From: Gammaproteobacteria bacterium
Lineage (GTDB): Bacteria > Pseudomonadota > Gammaproteobacteria > J044
DNA length: 22,937 nucleotides
NCBI GenBank assembly: GCA_003696465.1
Contig: RFHG01000367.1
Coordinates: forward strand, 1 to 22,937
Reading direction: 5' to 3'
Every line of letters starts with the position of its first letter. The first letter of the stretch is position 1. Shown piece by piece: positions 16,801 through 22,892 of this stretch. The position numbers and the translations under genes are program-made. The notes beneath the pieces are model-generated. The model worked only from the letters and a program-made list of their open reading frames with translations. It did not search any database and was not told the origin of the DNA.

Positions 16801-17357
16801 CGGCAGGGCTGTTCACTGCCCATGGGGAAGAGGTCGATAATGGAGCCGCGCACGGTGTATTCCCCGTGCTCCATGACCTGGTGCACGAAGTGGTACCCGC
16901 TGGCTTCGAGTTGCAACCGGAACTGTTCGATGTCGAGGGTCTGGCCGCGTTCAAGGCGGAGACTGCGCCCGGCGATGTATTCGCGCGGCGCCAGTCGCTG
17001 CATCAGGGTCGGGGCCGGAACCACGAGTAATCCGCGCCTGAGTGCGGGCAGACGGGCGAGCAGACGCAGGCGCTCGGAGATGATGTCCTCGTGCGGGGAG
17101 AACACGTCATAGGGCAGGGTCTCCCAGTCCGGCAGGTGCAGGATCTCGAGCGCGGGGTCGGTATTGAAAAAGCGGATGCCCGCTTCCATGCGCGCGGCCT
17201 CGGCGTGATCGGCCGTGACCAGCACGGTGACCCCGTTGAAGCGGGCCGCAGCCATGGCAATGGCCAGCTTGCCGCTGGCACCACGCAGCCCGCCCCAGTG
17301 GATCTCGGGGTGCGTGCGGTCGGGCAGGACGGGTTGCAGGGGGCTACGAACGTTCAC
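13893..17357 (-). CDS. mfd: transcription-repair coupling factor
   Basis: 1154 residues from GTG 17357; the open frame reaches 17450, but the added residues look unlike Mfd, whereas PLQPVLPDRTHPEIHWGGL aligns with the usual N-terminus. No clear ribosome site marks the start. Mfd removes stalled RNA polymerase from lesions and recruits UvrA. Domains: UvrB-like N-terminal module (LPDWETLPYDVFSPHEDI, then HGEYTVRGSIIDLFPMGSE); a CarD-like polymerase-interaction domain near 490-560 (EEHGVGRYLGLSRLE, GGDKLYVPVSSLHLI); RecG-type translocase motors with Walker A GDVGFGKTEVA (about 630) and DEEH box near 735, then TATPIPRTLNMSLSG; and the C-terminal domain that masks the UvrA site. It heads a minus-strand operon with csiV and arn genes. 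Confidence 0.97.
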   Translation of the reverse strand: MNVRSPLQPVLPDRTHPEIHWGGLRGASGKLAIAMAAARFNGVTVLVTADHAEAARMEAGIRFFNTDPALEILHLPDWETLPYDVFSPHEDIISERLRLLARLPALRRGLLVVPAPTLMQRLAPREYIAGRSLRLERGQTLDIEQFRLQLEASGYHFVHQVMEHGEYTVRGSIIDLFPMGSEQPCRIDLFDDEIEELRLFSPDDQRSREKVESIELLPAHEFPLDEDGIRRFRERFRERFEGDPARCPVYQEVSNGAAPGGIEYYLPLFHDRMETLFDYLPERHLLILGEGSEEAARGYLAEARERHEQLRHDIERPILEPEELFLTPEELHAGLAAAPRIRLQGFELPEPGATQRNHATAGLPALRIQPRAERPAAALQDFLDEFPGRTLITAETTGRREHLLDLLRGFGLRPQVVDDWRAFLEDESASLAITTGPLEQGFRLEEPALALITEAQLLGERPQQSRRRRPTRDADAVIRNLADLSEGAPVVHEEHGVGRYLGLSRLEVDGHPAEFLTLEYAGGDKLYVPVSSLHLISRYTGASPEHAPLHKLGGEQWARARRKAAQKARDVAAELLDIHARRAARKGRSQPLPAEYTAFAEAFPFEPTPDQQNAIDAVLADLASEQPMDRVVCGDVGFGKTEVAMRAAFVSAMNGHQVAVLVPTTLLAQQHTLNFQDRFADWPVRIESLSRFSTPREQKQALEKLASGEIDIIIGTHKLLGKEVRFRDLGLVIIDEEHRFGVRHKERLKALRAEVDLLTLTATPIPRTLNMSLSGLRDLSIIATPPVQRHAIKTFVSEWKDALIQEACRRELRRGGQVYFLHNEVKTIEEQARKLERLLPDAKIRFAHGQMRERELEQIMVDFYHQRFNVLVATTIIESGIDIPSANTIIINRADKLGLAQLHQLRGRVGRSHHRAYAYLLTPPRKAMTADAIKRLQAIEALEDLGVGFSLASHDLEIRGAGELLGEEQSGQISEVGFTLYNELLERAVKALKSGQLPDSSLEQPQGIEIELGAPALLPEDYVPDVHTRLVLYKRIASAASRAELDELQVELIDRFGLLPEPAKTLFAITELKLEAEPLGIRRIEMDDEKGRIHFGDEPNINAARMIELIQTRPDRYRLDSQQRLHLLQTAESVSGRLELLQQLLDTLRLDHAA

Positions 17358-17402
17358 ACATGCAGGCCGGTTTGCGAAGGGCGCACATTTTCCCACACTC
17401 GC

Positions 17403-17431
17403 TTGACAGGGAACAGAGCGCGGTCCACAGT
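17403..17431 (+). promoter_or_regulatory. Weak candidate sigma-70 promoter for the fisR-like gene
   Basis: TTGACA at 17403-17408 is a perfect -35 box; at a 17-base spacing the -10 would be CACAGT (17426-17431), only 3/6. The start would lie at the beginning of the repeat block at 17434-17461. The TTGACA also overlaps a TGACAGGG word (17404-17411) shared with the rhodanese control region, so it may be an activator half-site instead. Confidence 0.3.
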
Positions 17432-17433
17432 TA

Positions 17434-17461
17434 CCTGACAAGACTGACATCGTCTGACATC
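17434..17461. repeat. Three CTGACA repeats at helical spacing, upstream of fisR-like gene
   Basis: CTGACA occurs at 17435-17440, 17444-17449 and 17454-17459, i.e. at intervals of 9 and 10 bases, all on the same face of the helix. Read on the other strand the units are GATGTCAG, GATGTCAG and TTGTCAGG. They lie between the divergent mfd and fisR-like starts, ending 12 bases before ATG 17472. They are probably protein-binding sites; whether they serve fisR, mfd or both is not shown. Confidence 0.6.
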
Positions 17462-17471
17462 AGGTCCTGCC

Positions 17472-18896
17472 ATGGCACGCAAGCTCGACATTCCCCCACA
17501 GGTCATCCTGGAGGGCATCCCCAAGCCCTATGTGGTAATCGACCGCGACTATCGCATCCTCGCGGCCAACCGGCGCTATGCCGAGCAGTTCGAGATCCCG
17601 CTGGAAGAGCTGTTCGGGCGCCGCTGCCATGAGGTGGAGCACCATTCCGAGGTGCCCTGCCGCCAGCTGGGGCAGGAATGTCCGCTGGATCGGGCCGTGG
17701 CCGACCGCCACGAGGCCCGGCTGGTCAACCTGCACCCGGATGCGCGCGGGCGGGACCGCCCGATGCAGGTAACGGCGACCCCGATTCTGGGCGAAGACGG
17801 CGAGGTGGCCATGGTCGGGGCCCTCATCGAACCCCTGGAGGGCGCCGATGCCGAGGCAGCACGCCAGGCACCGCGGGTACTGGTGGGGCAGTCTCGCGCC
17901 CTGTTGCGCCTCACCAGCCTGCTCTATCGGGCCGCACCTACCCAGACCACCATCCTCATCGAGGGCGAGAGTGGCGTGGGCAAGGAGTGTGTGGCCAGCT
18001 TCATCCACAATCACTCCTCCCGCAGTACCGGCCCGTTCGTGGTGGTCGACTGCGGGGCCCTGGGCGAGTCCCTGATCGAGAGCGAGCTGTTCGGCTACGA
18101 GAAGGGGGCGTTTACCGGTGCCACGCAGCGCAAGGTCGGACTGATCGAGTCGGCCAATGGCGGGACCCTGTTCATCGACGAGATCGGCGAGCTGCCACTC
18201 GAGCTGCAGACCAAGCTGCTGCGGGTGCTTGAGACCGGCACCCTGCGCCGGCTCGGCGGCACCGAATATCTGCGCGTGGACGTGCGTTTCATTGCCGCCA
18301 CCCATCGCAATCTGCTGCAGATGGTGGATGAGGGGCGCTTCCGCCAGGATCTCTACTATCGCCTGGCGGCCTTTCCCGTCACCATTCCCCCTCTGCGCGA
18401 GCGCAAGGAGGACATTCCGGCCCTGGCGGAATACTTTCTCGGCCTGATGGAGGAGGGGGAACGGCAGCTGCCGCTCTCTTCCGAGGTCATCGAGGCCCTG
18501 CTGGCCTATGACTACCCCGGCAACATCCGGGAGCTGCGCAACATCCTGGAGCGGGCTGCCATCCTGGCGGTGGGCGAGCAGATGCGCCCCGAACACCTGA
18601 TCTTTCCCTCCCAGCTCAGCGTGCAGCGCCAGGGCAGTGATGTCACGGTCGTGGATGCCCAGTTCGGGGCCGCTGTGCAACAGGAGACGAACATGGCAGC
18701 AGGCATGCGCCCCTCGGCTGGAGCGGACGACAATCCGCTGATGAGTCGCCGCCGCCGGCTGGACGACAGCCGGGTACTCGAGGCCCTGCGCATGTTCGAT
18801 GGACATCGCGGACGGGCCGCGCAGGCCCTGGGGGTGAGCGAGCGCACCCTGTATCGCTACATTCGCCGCATGCGCAAGGAGCAGCAGCCGGAGTGA
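17472..18896 (+). CDS. fisR: sigma-54-dependent activator with N-terminal cysteine sensor domain, FisR-like
   Basis: 474 residues. Domains: a PAS-like sensor (about 10-120); an AAA+ ATPase with Walker A GESGVGKE (165-172), the sigma-54 contact loop GAFTGA (212-217) and Walker B LFIDE (D236-E237); and a Fis-type helix-turn-helix at the C-terminus (RAAQALGVSERTLYRYIRRM). The sensor holds C52, C63 and C70. FisR of Cupriavidus pinatubonensis, which senses sulfane sulfur and activates sulfide-oxidation genes with sigma-54, uses C53, C64 and C71; the spacing (11 and 7) is identical. No receiver domain is present, so activation is by ligand or thiol chemistry rather than phosphorylation. It is convergent with the rhodanese operon, which has a sigma-54 promoter, and divergent from mfd. 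The enhancer-binding-protein call is certain; the FisR identity is strong inference. Confidence 0.88.
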   Translation: MARKLDIPPQVILEGIPKPYVVIDRDYRILAANRRYAEQFEIPLEELFGRRCHEVEHHSEVPCRQLGQECPLDRAVADRHEARLVNLHPDARGRDRPMQVTATPILGEDGEVAMVGALIEPLEGADAEAARQAPRVLVGQSRALLRLTSLLYRAAPTQTTILIEGESGVGKECVASFIHNHSSRSTGPFVVVDCGALGESLIESELFGYEKGAFTGATQRKVGLIESANGGTLFIDEIGELPLELQTKLLRVLETGTLRRLGGTEYLRVDVRFIAATHRNLLQMVDEGRFRQDLYYRLAAFPVTIPPLRERKEDIPALAEYFLGLMEEGERQLPLSSEVIEALLAYDYPGNIRELRNILERAAILAVGEQMRPEHLIFPSQLSVQRQGSDVTVVDAQFGAAVQQETNMAAGMRPSAGADDNPLMSRRRRLDDSRVLEALRMFDGHRGRAAQALGVSERTLYRYIRRMRKEQQPE

Positions 18897-18923
18897 AAAA
18901 AGAAGCCCGCCATGGAGGCGGGC
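18896..18923 (-). terminator. Rho-independent terminator of the rhodanese operon
   Basis: On the minus strand GCCCGCC (18923-18917) pairs with GGCGGGC (18911-18905) over a 5-base loop. It is followed by TTC and a run of six T (18901-18896). It ends right at the stop codon of the convergent fisR-like gene. On the plus strand no T-run follows. Confidence 0.82.
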
Positions 18924-18953
18924 AAAGTCACTGCCGGAATCGGGTACGCGAGA

Positions 18954-19604
18954 TCAGGGCTTGACCGTGGTCAGGCCGAGGATCTCCCAGTCCTGCATGC
19001 CACCGCGATACCACTTGATCTTGTGCTCGGGGTAGCCGAACTTCAGCAGGTTCTTGATATTGTTCGGTGACTGTCCGCACCACATGCCGTTGCAGAACAT
19101 CACCAGGGTCTTGGCATTGGAGAAGTCCCACAGCCCTTCCACTTCCTTGACGCCGAACTGTTCCTGCAGGATCTCGCCAATGGAGATCGGGTCTGCTCCC
19201 TTGGCCGGGTTGAGCTTGGTCCAGGGGATATTGACGGCCCCGGGAATGGTGCCGCGGGCCACCCAGTCCGGGGTGCGGGAGTCCACCACCAGGATGGGCT
19301 CGCCCTTGGCCATGCGTACCAGGTAGTCGATGACCTCGACCTCGCCGATGGTCTCTACCCCCGGGGCAAGCTTGATGGGCTGGATGCAGAAAGGCGGGCA
19401 GGGACGCGAGGTCTTGGCAAAGGCCGGATTGACCGTGTTCTTGTTGTCCTGGTTGCGTTTGATGGTGTAGGTCTTGCCATTGACGGTGAAGGTGACTTCC
19501 TTGATCTTGGGCGTGATGCCGACCGGCTTTCCGGCCAGGGCCATGCCGCTCGTGAACAGCCCGGCTGCCAGGGCAAGGGTGGTGAACCATTTCATCATTT
19601 TCAT
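18954..19604 (-). CDS. Periplasmic rhodanese-domain protein
   Basis: 216 residues with a signal peptide (MKMMKWFTTLALAAGLFTSG..., likely cleaved after ALA at 24). GAGGAG ends 6 bases before ATG 19604, a strong ribosome site. The rhodanese domain (about 85-210) has VVDSRTPDWVARGTIPGAVNIPW and the active-site loop FCNGMWCGQS, where C171 is the expected sulfur-carrying cysteine; C176 gives a CNGxxC variant of the usual CxxGxR loop. A second pair, CPPFC (C69, C73), lies before the domain. Rhodaneses carry or transfer sulfane sulfur as a cysteine persulfide; the natural donor and acceptor here are unknown. It follows the small secreted protein by 44 bases and should share its sigma-54 promoter. 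A terminator follows at 18923-18896. Confidence 0.9.
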   Translation of the reverse strand: MKMMKWFTTLALAAGLFTSGMALAGKPVGITPKIKEVTFTVNGKTYTIKRNQDNKNTVNPAFAKTSRPCPPFCIQPIKLAPGVETIGEVEVIDYLVRMAKGEPILVVDSRTPDWVARGTIPGAVNIPWTKLNPAKGADPISIGEILQEQFGVKEVEGLWDFSNAKTLVMFCNGMWCGQSPNNIKNLLKFGYPEHKIKWYRGGMQDWEILGLTTVKP

Positions 19605-19648
19605 GTGTAACTCCTCGATCGTGCGTGTTGTGGTGGTTGCGTAACGGT

Positions 19649-19831
19649 TTATTCGTCGCAGTCCGGTTCTTCCTCGGTTTCCTCAGAGGGTTTCCCGTTG
19701 TGCTTGTCGAACAGGGTCCCCGTGGCTTGCGCAGGACACAGGCCGCGGGGATGGGGTGAGGCCCATCCGGTACCGGCAAGCATGCCGATCAGCAGGATGG
19801 ACGCAATCATGGCAAACAGTGAAGGTTTCAT
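19649..19831 (-). CDS. Small secreted protein with acidic tail, unknown function
   Basis: 60 residues. MKPSLFAMIASILLIGMLAGTGWAS is a clear signal peptide, leaving a mature peptide of about 35 residues: a GLCPAQATG segment, then KHNGKPS, then a very acidic end (EETEEEPDCDE). It has two cysteines, one near each end, which could form a disulfide or bind sulfur or metal. I do not recognise a family. The case for a real gene is the signal peptide, its place first after a well-formed sigma-54 promoter (predicted leader about 26 bases, with a weak GGGAC ribosome site), and the rhodanese gene 44 bases downstream on the same strand. The small size and weak ribosome site leave some doubt. Confidence 0.65.
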   Translation of the reverse strand: MKPSLFAMIASILLIGMLAGTGWASPHPRGLCPAQATGTLFDKHNGKPSEETEEEPDCDE

Positions 19832-19867
19832 TTTGGTCCCGTGTCATTGAGTTGACGCCCGGGTCAG

Positions 19868-19884
19868 TGCAAGCACGGTGCCAG
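19868..19884 (-). promoter_or_regulatory. Sigma-54 (-24/-12) promoter of the small-protein/rhodanese operon
   Basis: Read on the minus strand from 19884: C, TGGCAC (19883-19878), five bases, TTGCA (19872-19868). The invariant GG (19882-19881) and GC (19870-19869) are separated by exactly 10 bases, and the two boxes match the TGGCAC-N5-TTGC consensus without a mismatch. Transcription should start near 19857, 26 bases before ATG 19831. A sigma-54 activator gene lies about 1 kb away. Confidence 0.85.
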
Positions 19885-19913
19885 AATGGGATGGGTTGGG
19901 TGAATGCCTTTTA

Positions 19914-19926
19914 TATCAATGGGTTG
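19914..19926 (+). promoter_or_regulatory. IHF binding site between enhancer and sigma-54 promoter
   Basis: TATCAATGGGTTG matches the IHF consensus WATCAA-N4-TTR at every fixed position, with an A/T-rich flank (CTTTTA) on the expected side. Its centre is about 63 bases upstream of the predicted sigma-54 start, where IHF usually bends DNA so that an upstream activator can reach the polymerase. Confidence 0.65.
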
Positions 19927-19959
19927 ATGATTCGGTGTGCGCGGTGAGGCTGGGTATTG

Positions 19960-20027
19960 CCCTGTCAGGCGTGCGCTTGAATGGCAGCCAGTCGTCATGA
20001 CAGGGTCGGAATGTGTCAGGCATGACA
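19960..20027. promoter_or_regulatory. Candidate upstream activator sites (TGTCA/TGACA half-sites)
   Basis: Four half-sites lie within 68 bases: CCCTGTCA (19960-19967), its exact inverse TGACAGGG (19998-20005), TGTCA (20014-20018) and TGACA (20023-20027), the last two forming a dyad with a 4-base gap. They lie about 103-170 bases upstream of the predicted sigma-54 start, the usual distance for an enhancer. The same word TGACAGGG and three CTGACA copies occur upstream of the fisR-like gene. Confidence 0.5.
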
Positions 20028-20051
20028 GGCGGGCCGGGAGGCCCGCCTGTC
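20024..20051 (-). other. 12-bp hairpin just after the DUF2892 gene
   Basis: GACAGGCGGGCC (20024-20035) and GGCCCGCCTGTC (20040-20051) are perfectly complementary around a GGGA loop, 6 bases after the stop at 20058. There is no T-run on the minus-strand side, so it is not a standard intrinsic terminator; it could be a Rho-dependent or RNA-stabilising element. It overlaps the last TGACA half-site. Confidence 0.5.
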
Positions 20052-20057
20052 CGCTAC

Positions 20058-20246
20058 TCAGCCTTCCTTCTTGCGGGTGCTGATGCCCAGCAGGGAATAC
20101 AGCGGGCACCAGCCGATCAGGCCGGTGGCCAGCGGCACCACGCCGATCCAGCCCCACGGGGTCTGCGGACCCACGAACACCAGACTGATGAGCCCGATAC
20201 CGACGATGACGCGCAGAATGCGGTCGATCATGCCTTCATTCATCAT
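20058..20246 (-). CDS. DUF2892 (YgaP-type transmembrane domain) protein
   Basis: 62 residues. MNEGMIDRILRVIVGIGLISLVF and GWIGVVPLATGLIGWCPLYSLLGIST give the DUF2892 signature: N-R-x-R-like start, two membrane helices, and the GWCPLYSLLGIST end. In E. coli YgaP this domain is fused behind a rhodanese domain, and stand-alone copies often sit near rhodaneses or sulfur genes; the biochemical role is not settled. GGAGGTG at 20257-20251 is a strong ribosome site 6 bases before ATG 20246; a second ATG follows at 20243. It is separated from the Crp-type gene by 74 bases, and from the small secreted protein by the sigma-54 control region, so its promoter is unclear. Confidence 0.85.
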   Translation of the reverse strand: MMNEGMIDRILRVIVGIGLISLVFVGPQTPWGWIGVVPLATGLIGWCPLYSLLGISTRKKEG

Positions 20247-20320
20247 GTTGCACCTCCAAAGTGACTGTTCTGTTGGTTACGGTATACAGTGTAGCCATGC
20301 TTGCGGCGATGTTCCGTGAC

Positions 20321-20983
20321 CTAGTCACTTTCGGCAAGATGCTCGAGCGCCTCGCGGTCCAGCAGGTGAATGACACCCCGTTCGAGCCGTACCAGTCCGC
20401 GGCGCTGCATGTCCTTGAGCTGGCGGCTGATGACCTCTCGCGCACTGCCCAGCTCGGTGGCCAGCTCCTGATGGGTGATGTGTAGCTCCGGGGCCTCGCC
20501 TGCGAGTTCCAGCAGGCGCTCGGCGAGGCGGGCGTCGAGCCGGCGGAAGGCAATGTCCTCGATCAGCTCCAGCAGTTCGGAGAGACGCTGGCCATAGTCG
20601 TGGAAGACAAAACGCCGAAAGGGTTCGGAATGCCCCAGCGCATGCTGGAATGCGGCCGCCGGTATGAGCACCGCCCGGGTCGGGCGTTCGGCAATGGCCT
20701 CGGCACTGTAACGGCCACCGGCCATCAGGCAGGCGGTGGTGAGCACGCAGGATTCTCCATCCTGGACCCGGTAGAGGATGATCTCGCGCCCGCTGGTGCC
20801 CAGTTCCCGCACCTTCACGCTGCCCTCGATGACCAGCAGATAATGGCTGCAGGCATCGCCCAGCCGAAAGGCGATATCACCCGGTTTCAGTACCACTTCG
20901 CGCCCGGCAGCGAGTGCCTCCCGACCGGCAGTGTCGGTGACCTCCTGCAGGGCAGGAAAGTGCGCGACCCAGTCTTCGTTCAT
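20321..20983 (-). CDS. Crp/Fnr-family transcription regulator
   Basis: 220 residues from ATG 20983, which overlaps the stop of the previous gene as ATGA (20980-20983). The N-terminal cyclic-nucleotide-binding-type beta barrel (about 10-120) contains LKPGDIAFRLGDACSHYLLVIEGSVKV; the long dimer helix follows, and the C-terminal winged helix has ITHQELATELGSAREVISRQLKDMQRRGLV. The cysteines of a Fnr-type iron-sulfur cluster are absent from the N-terminus and the cAMP-contact pattern is not clear, so the effector is unknown. It is co-transcribed with the polyamine-type genes ahead of it, and may regulate them or the DUF2892/rhodanese genes behind it. Stop codon TAG. Confidence 0.92.
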   Translation of the reverse strand: MNEDWVAHFPALQEVTDTAGREALAAGREVVLKPGDIAFRLGDACSHYLLVIEGSVKVRELGTSGREIILYRVQDGESCVLTTACLMAGGRYSAEAIAERPTRAVLIPAAAFQHALGHSEPFRRFVFHDYGQRLSELLELIEDIAFRRLDARLAERLLELAGEAPELHITHQELATELGSAREVISRQLKDMQRRGLVRLERGVIHLLDREALEHLAESD

Positions 20984-21981
20984 GCCAGCCAGCCCTCGAG
21001 GAATGCGCGCATGCTCTCTCCCAGTCGCGGCACATGATAACCCCCCTCGAGCACGATGACCGTGGGCAGCTCCAGGGCGCGGATTCGCTCGGCCATCTGC
21101 CGATAGTGCCGGACCTCGAGCCGGATGGGCCGGTCCTGGATGGTGTCCGTGCCCAGGGTGTCGAAGCCGAGGGAGAGCACGAGGGCACGGCATTCGCTCT
21201 CGGCCATCCCGTCCACTACCTGTTGCAGCAGCCCCAGGTAGGTGGTGCCGTCGCAGCCGTCCGGCAGGGTGACGAGATGGACATGCGGGGTCGTACAGGT
21301 GGCCTGCGCATCGAGCCAGGGATAACTGGTCCAGGGATCGGCATGCAGTGACCAGTAGTGCAGGGACGCGTCGGCGAATTCCAGGCTGCCGTCGCCCAGA
21401 TGATAGTCGACGTCGAGCACGGCAACCGGCCCATGGTGCGTGCCCAGTTGCCGTGCCGCGAGGCAGGCATTGTTGAGATAGCAATAGCCGCCGTAGCGCC
21501 TGCGCCCGGCATGGTGCCCCGGCGGCCGGCAGAGGGCCAGTGCACAGTCCTCTCCCCGGGCCACGTCCTCTGCTGCGGCCAGCGCGGCGGCGGCGCTGTT
21601 GCGCGCAGCGGTGAAACTGCCCCGGCCGATCGGGGTGCCGATCTCGCGGCAGTACATGCCACCGCGAAGCGGCATGGGTGCACGGCTCAGGTCATCGCGG
21701 AATATGCCCGGAAGGTAGTCGGCGTCCTCGGGCAGGCTGTCGGCGATCTGCTGCAGGAAGGCGAGGTAATCGGCATCGTGCAGCTGTTCCAGCTGTTCCA
21801 GCGGGGCCAGGTCCTCGACCTCCCGCAGCATCACGGGGTCCAGCGTACGCAGTATGTCGAGCAGGACGTCGAGGCGCCGGGCACACTCCGGATGCGGGAC
21901 CGGCGGCAGGCCATCGGAGTAGTCGTATCGTGGCTGGTGCAGGGCATGGTGCACGGGCACGAAAACGGGCAGGGTACTCAC
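20980..21981 (-). CDS. Histone deacetylase family protein, probable acetylpolyamine amidohydrolase
   Basis: 333 residues from GTG 21981, set by the GTGA overlap with the agmatinase stop; the longer frame runs inside that gene. Members are zinc amidohydrolases that remove acetyl groups from lysine or polyamines. Visible active site: PPGHHAG with H156-H157, zinc ligands D192 and H194 (LDVDYHLGDGS) and D274 (LSLGFDTLG), and the transition-state tyrosine Y315 in EGGYH. HPECARRLDVLL and LCRPPGHHAGRRRYGGYCYLNN are typical of bacterial acetylpolyamine deacetylases. Being translationally coupled to an agmatinase supports polyamine substrates; acetoin-utilisation-type or other acyl substrates remain possible. 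Confidence 0.87.
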   Translation of the reverse strand: MSTLPVFVPVHHALHQPRYDYSDGLPPVPHPECARRLDVLLDILRTLDPVMLREVEDLAPLEQLEQLHDADYLAFLQQIADSLPEDADYLPGIFRDDLSRAPMPLRGGMYCREIGTPIGRGSFTAARNSAAAALAAAEDVARGEDCALALCRPPGHHAGRRRYGGYCYLNNACLAARQLGTHHGPVAVLDVDYHLGDGSLEFADASLHYWSLHADPWTSYPWLDAQATCTTPHVHLVTLPDGCDGTTYLGLLQQVVDGMAESECRALVLSLGFDTLGTDTIQDRPIRLEVRHYRQMAERIRALELPTVIVLEGGYHVPRLGESMRAFLEGWLA

Positions 21982-22892
21982 TCGTATGCAATCTCCGTCT
22001 GTGCCCCGGTGGGCGTGCCGTTGCGATCGACCCGTGGCCAGGCCCAGCGGGAAATGATCTTCTGCACCAGCTTGGCGGCCACGGTCTGCGACACCTGATG
22101 CGGGTCCGGAATCAGCTCCACCAGGTCGACGCCCCGCAGATCCACCTGCGGGTTGTCGAGCAGCGTCTCGATGATGGCCAGAGTCTGGAACCAGTCCAGT
22201 CCGCCCGGTTGCGGTGTACCCACGCCCGGTACCAGGGCAGGGTCCAGTCCGTCCATGTCGATCGAGAGCCAGACCGGCCCCTCGAGGCCCTGCAGGCGTT
22301 CCAGCAGGGCCTGCCACTGGCGCGGCTCGCGCAAGGCCCGGTCGCGCCAGAGGCCGATATCAGGGTGCTGCTGCAGGTAGGCCGCCTCGCCCTCGTACAG
22401 CGAGCGCACCCCGATCAGTTCGAGCCGATAGCCGGCCTCGTGCAGGCGGCGCATGGGGCAGGCATGGCTGTAGGGGCTGCCCTGGTACTGGTCGCGCAGG
22501 TCGGCGTGGGCGTCGATGACCACGATGGTGCCGCTGTGCATGCGTGCCTCGACCTGTGGCGGGGTCAGGCTGTGCTCACCGCCGAGGCCGATGTAGAGCG
22601 CGTTATCGGGCAGGCCGCGCACGGTCTGGCCGATGCGATGGAGGTATTCCGCAATCACCTCCTCGGGGGAGGGCGCCAGCGGCGGGAGCACGCAGGGCCG
22701 CAGCCACTGCATTGGTGACCAGCCCAGATCCTCCTCGTAATATTCAAGCTGGTCCGCGGCGGCCAGAATGGCCTCCGGTGCCCGAGCCGTTCCCTTGACG
22801 AAACAGGCCGTGGCCTCGAAGGGGAGCGGCTGGATCAGCACGTCGGCCGCTTCCGGCGCGGCATTGGGCAGATGCTGCCAGTGCAGGCTCAT
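21978..22892 (-). CDS. speB: Agmatinase / ureohydrolase
   Basis: 304 residues. Agmatinase splits agmatine to putrescine and urea in the cytoplasm. The arginase-family dimanganese site is intact: GGEHS (H107), DAHADLRD (D127, H129, D131) and SIDMDGLDP (D212, D214). SHACPMRRL and GVGTPQPGGLDW follow the agmatinase pattern rather than arginase. ATG 22892 overlaps the stop of an upstream gene as ATGA, and the TGA overlaps the deacetylase GTG as GTGA. Guanidinobutyrase or another ureohydrolase cannot be excluded by sequence alone. Together with the next gene it suggests putrescine production plus recovery from acetylated forms. Confidence 0.92.
   Translation of the reverse strand: MSLHWQHLPNAAPEAADVLIQPLPFEATACFVKGTARAPEAILAAADQLEYYEEDLGWSPMQWLRPCVLPPLAPSPEEVIAEYLHRIGQTVRGLPDNALYIGLGGEHSLTPPQVEARMHSGTIVVIDAHADLRDQYQGSPYSHACPMRRLHEAGYRLELIGVRSLYEGEAAYLQQHPDIGLWRDRALREPRQWQALLERLQGLEGPVWLSIDMDGLDPALVPGVGTPQPGGLDWFQTLAIIETLLDNPQVDLRGVDLVELIPDPHQVSQTVAAKLVQKIISRWAWPRVDRNGTPTGAQTEIAYE

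Noticed and set aside
14649..17030. Long open frame of 793 codons antisense to mfd
   Set aside because: It is the complement of a clearly conserved Mfd frame; its protein is rich in Gly, Ala, Gln and Val without domains.
17358..17471. Sigma-54 promoter upstream of the fisR-like gene
   Set aside because: No GG-N10-GC with TGGCA/TTGC character was found on either strand of this gap, although the activator half-sites are present.
20024..20051. Intrinsic terminator for the DUF2892 gene
   Set aside because: The 12-bp hairpin is perfect but has no T-run on either side, so it is listed only as a hairpin.
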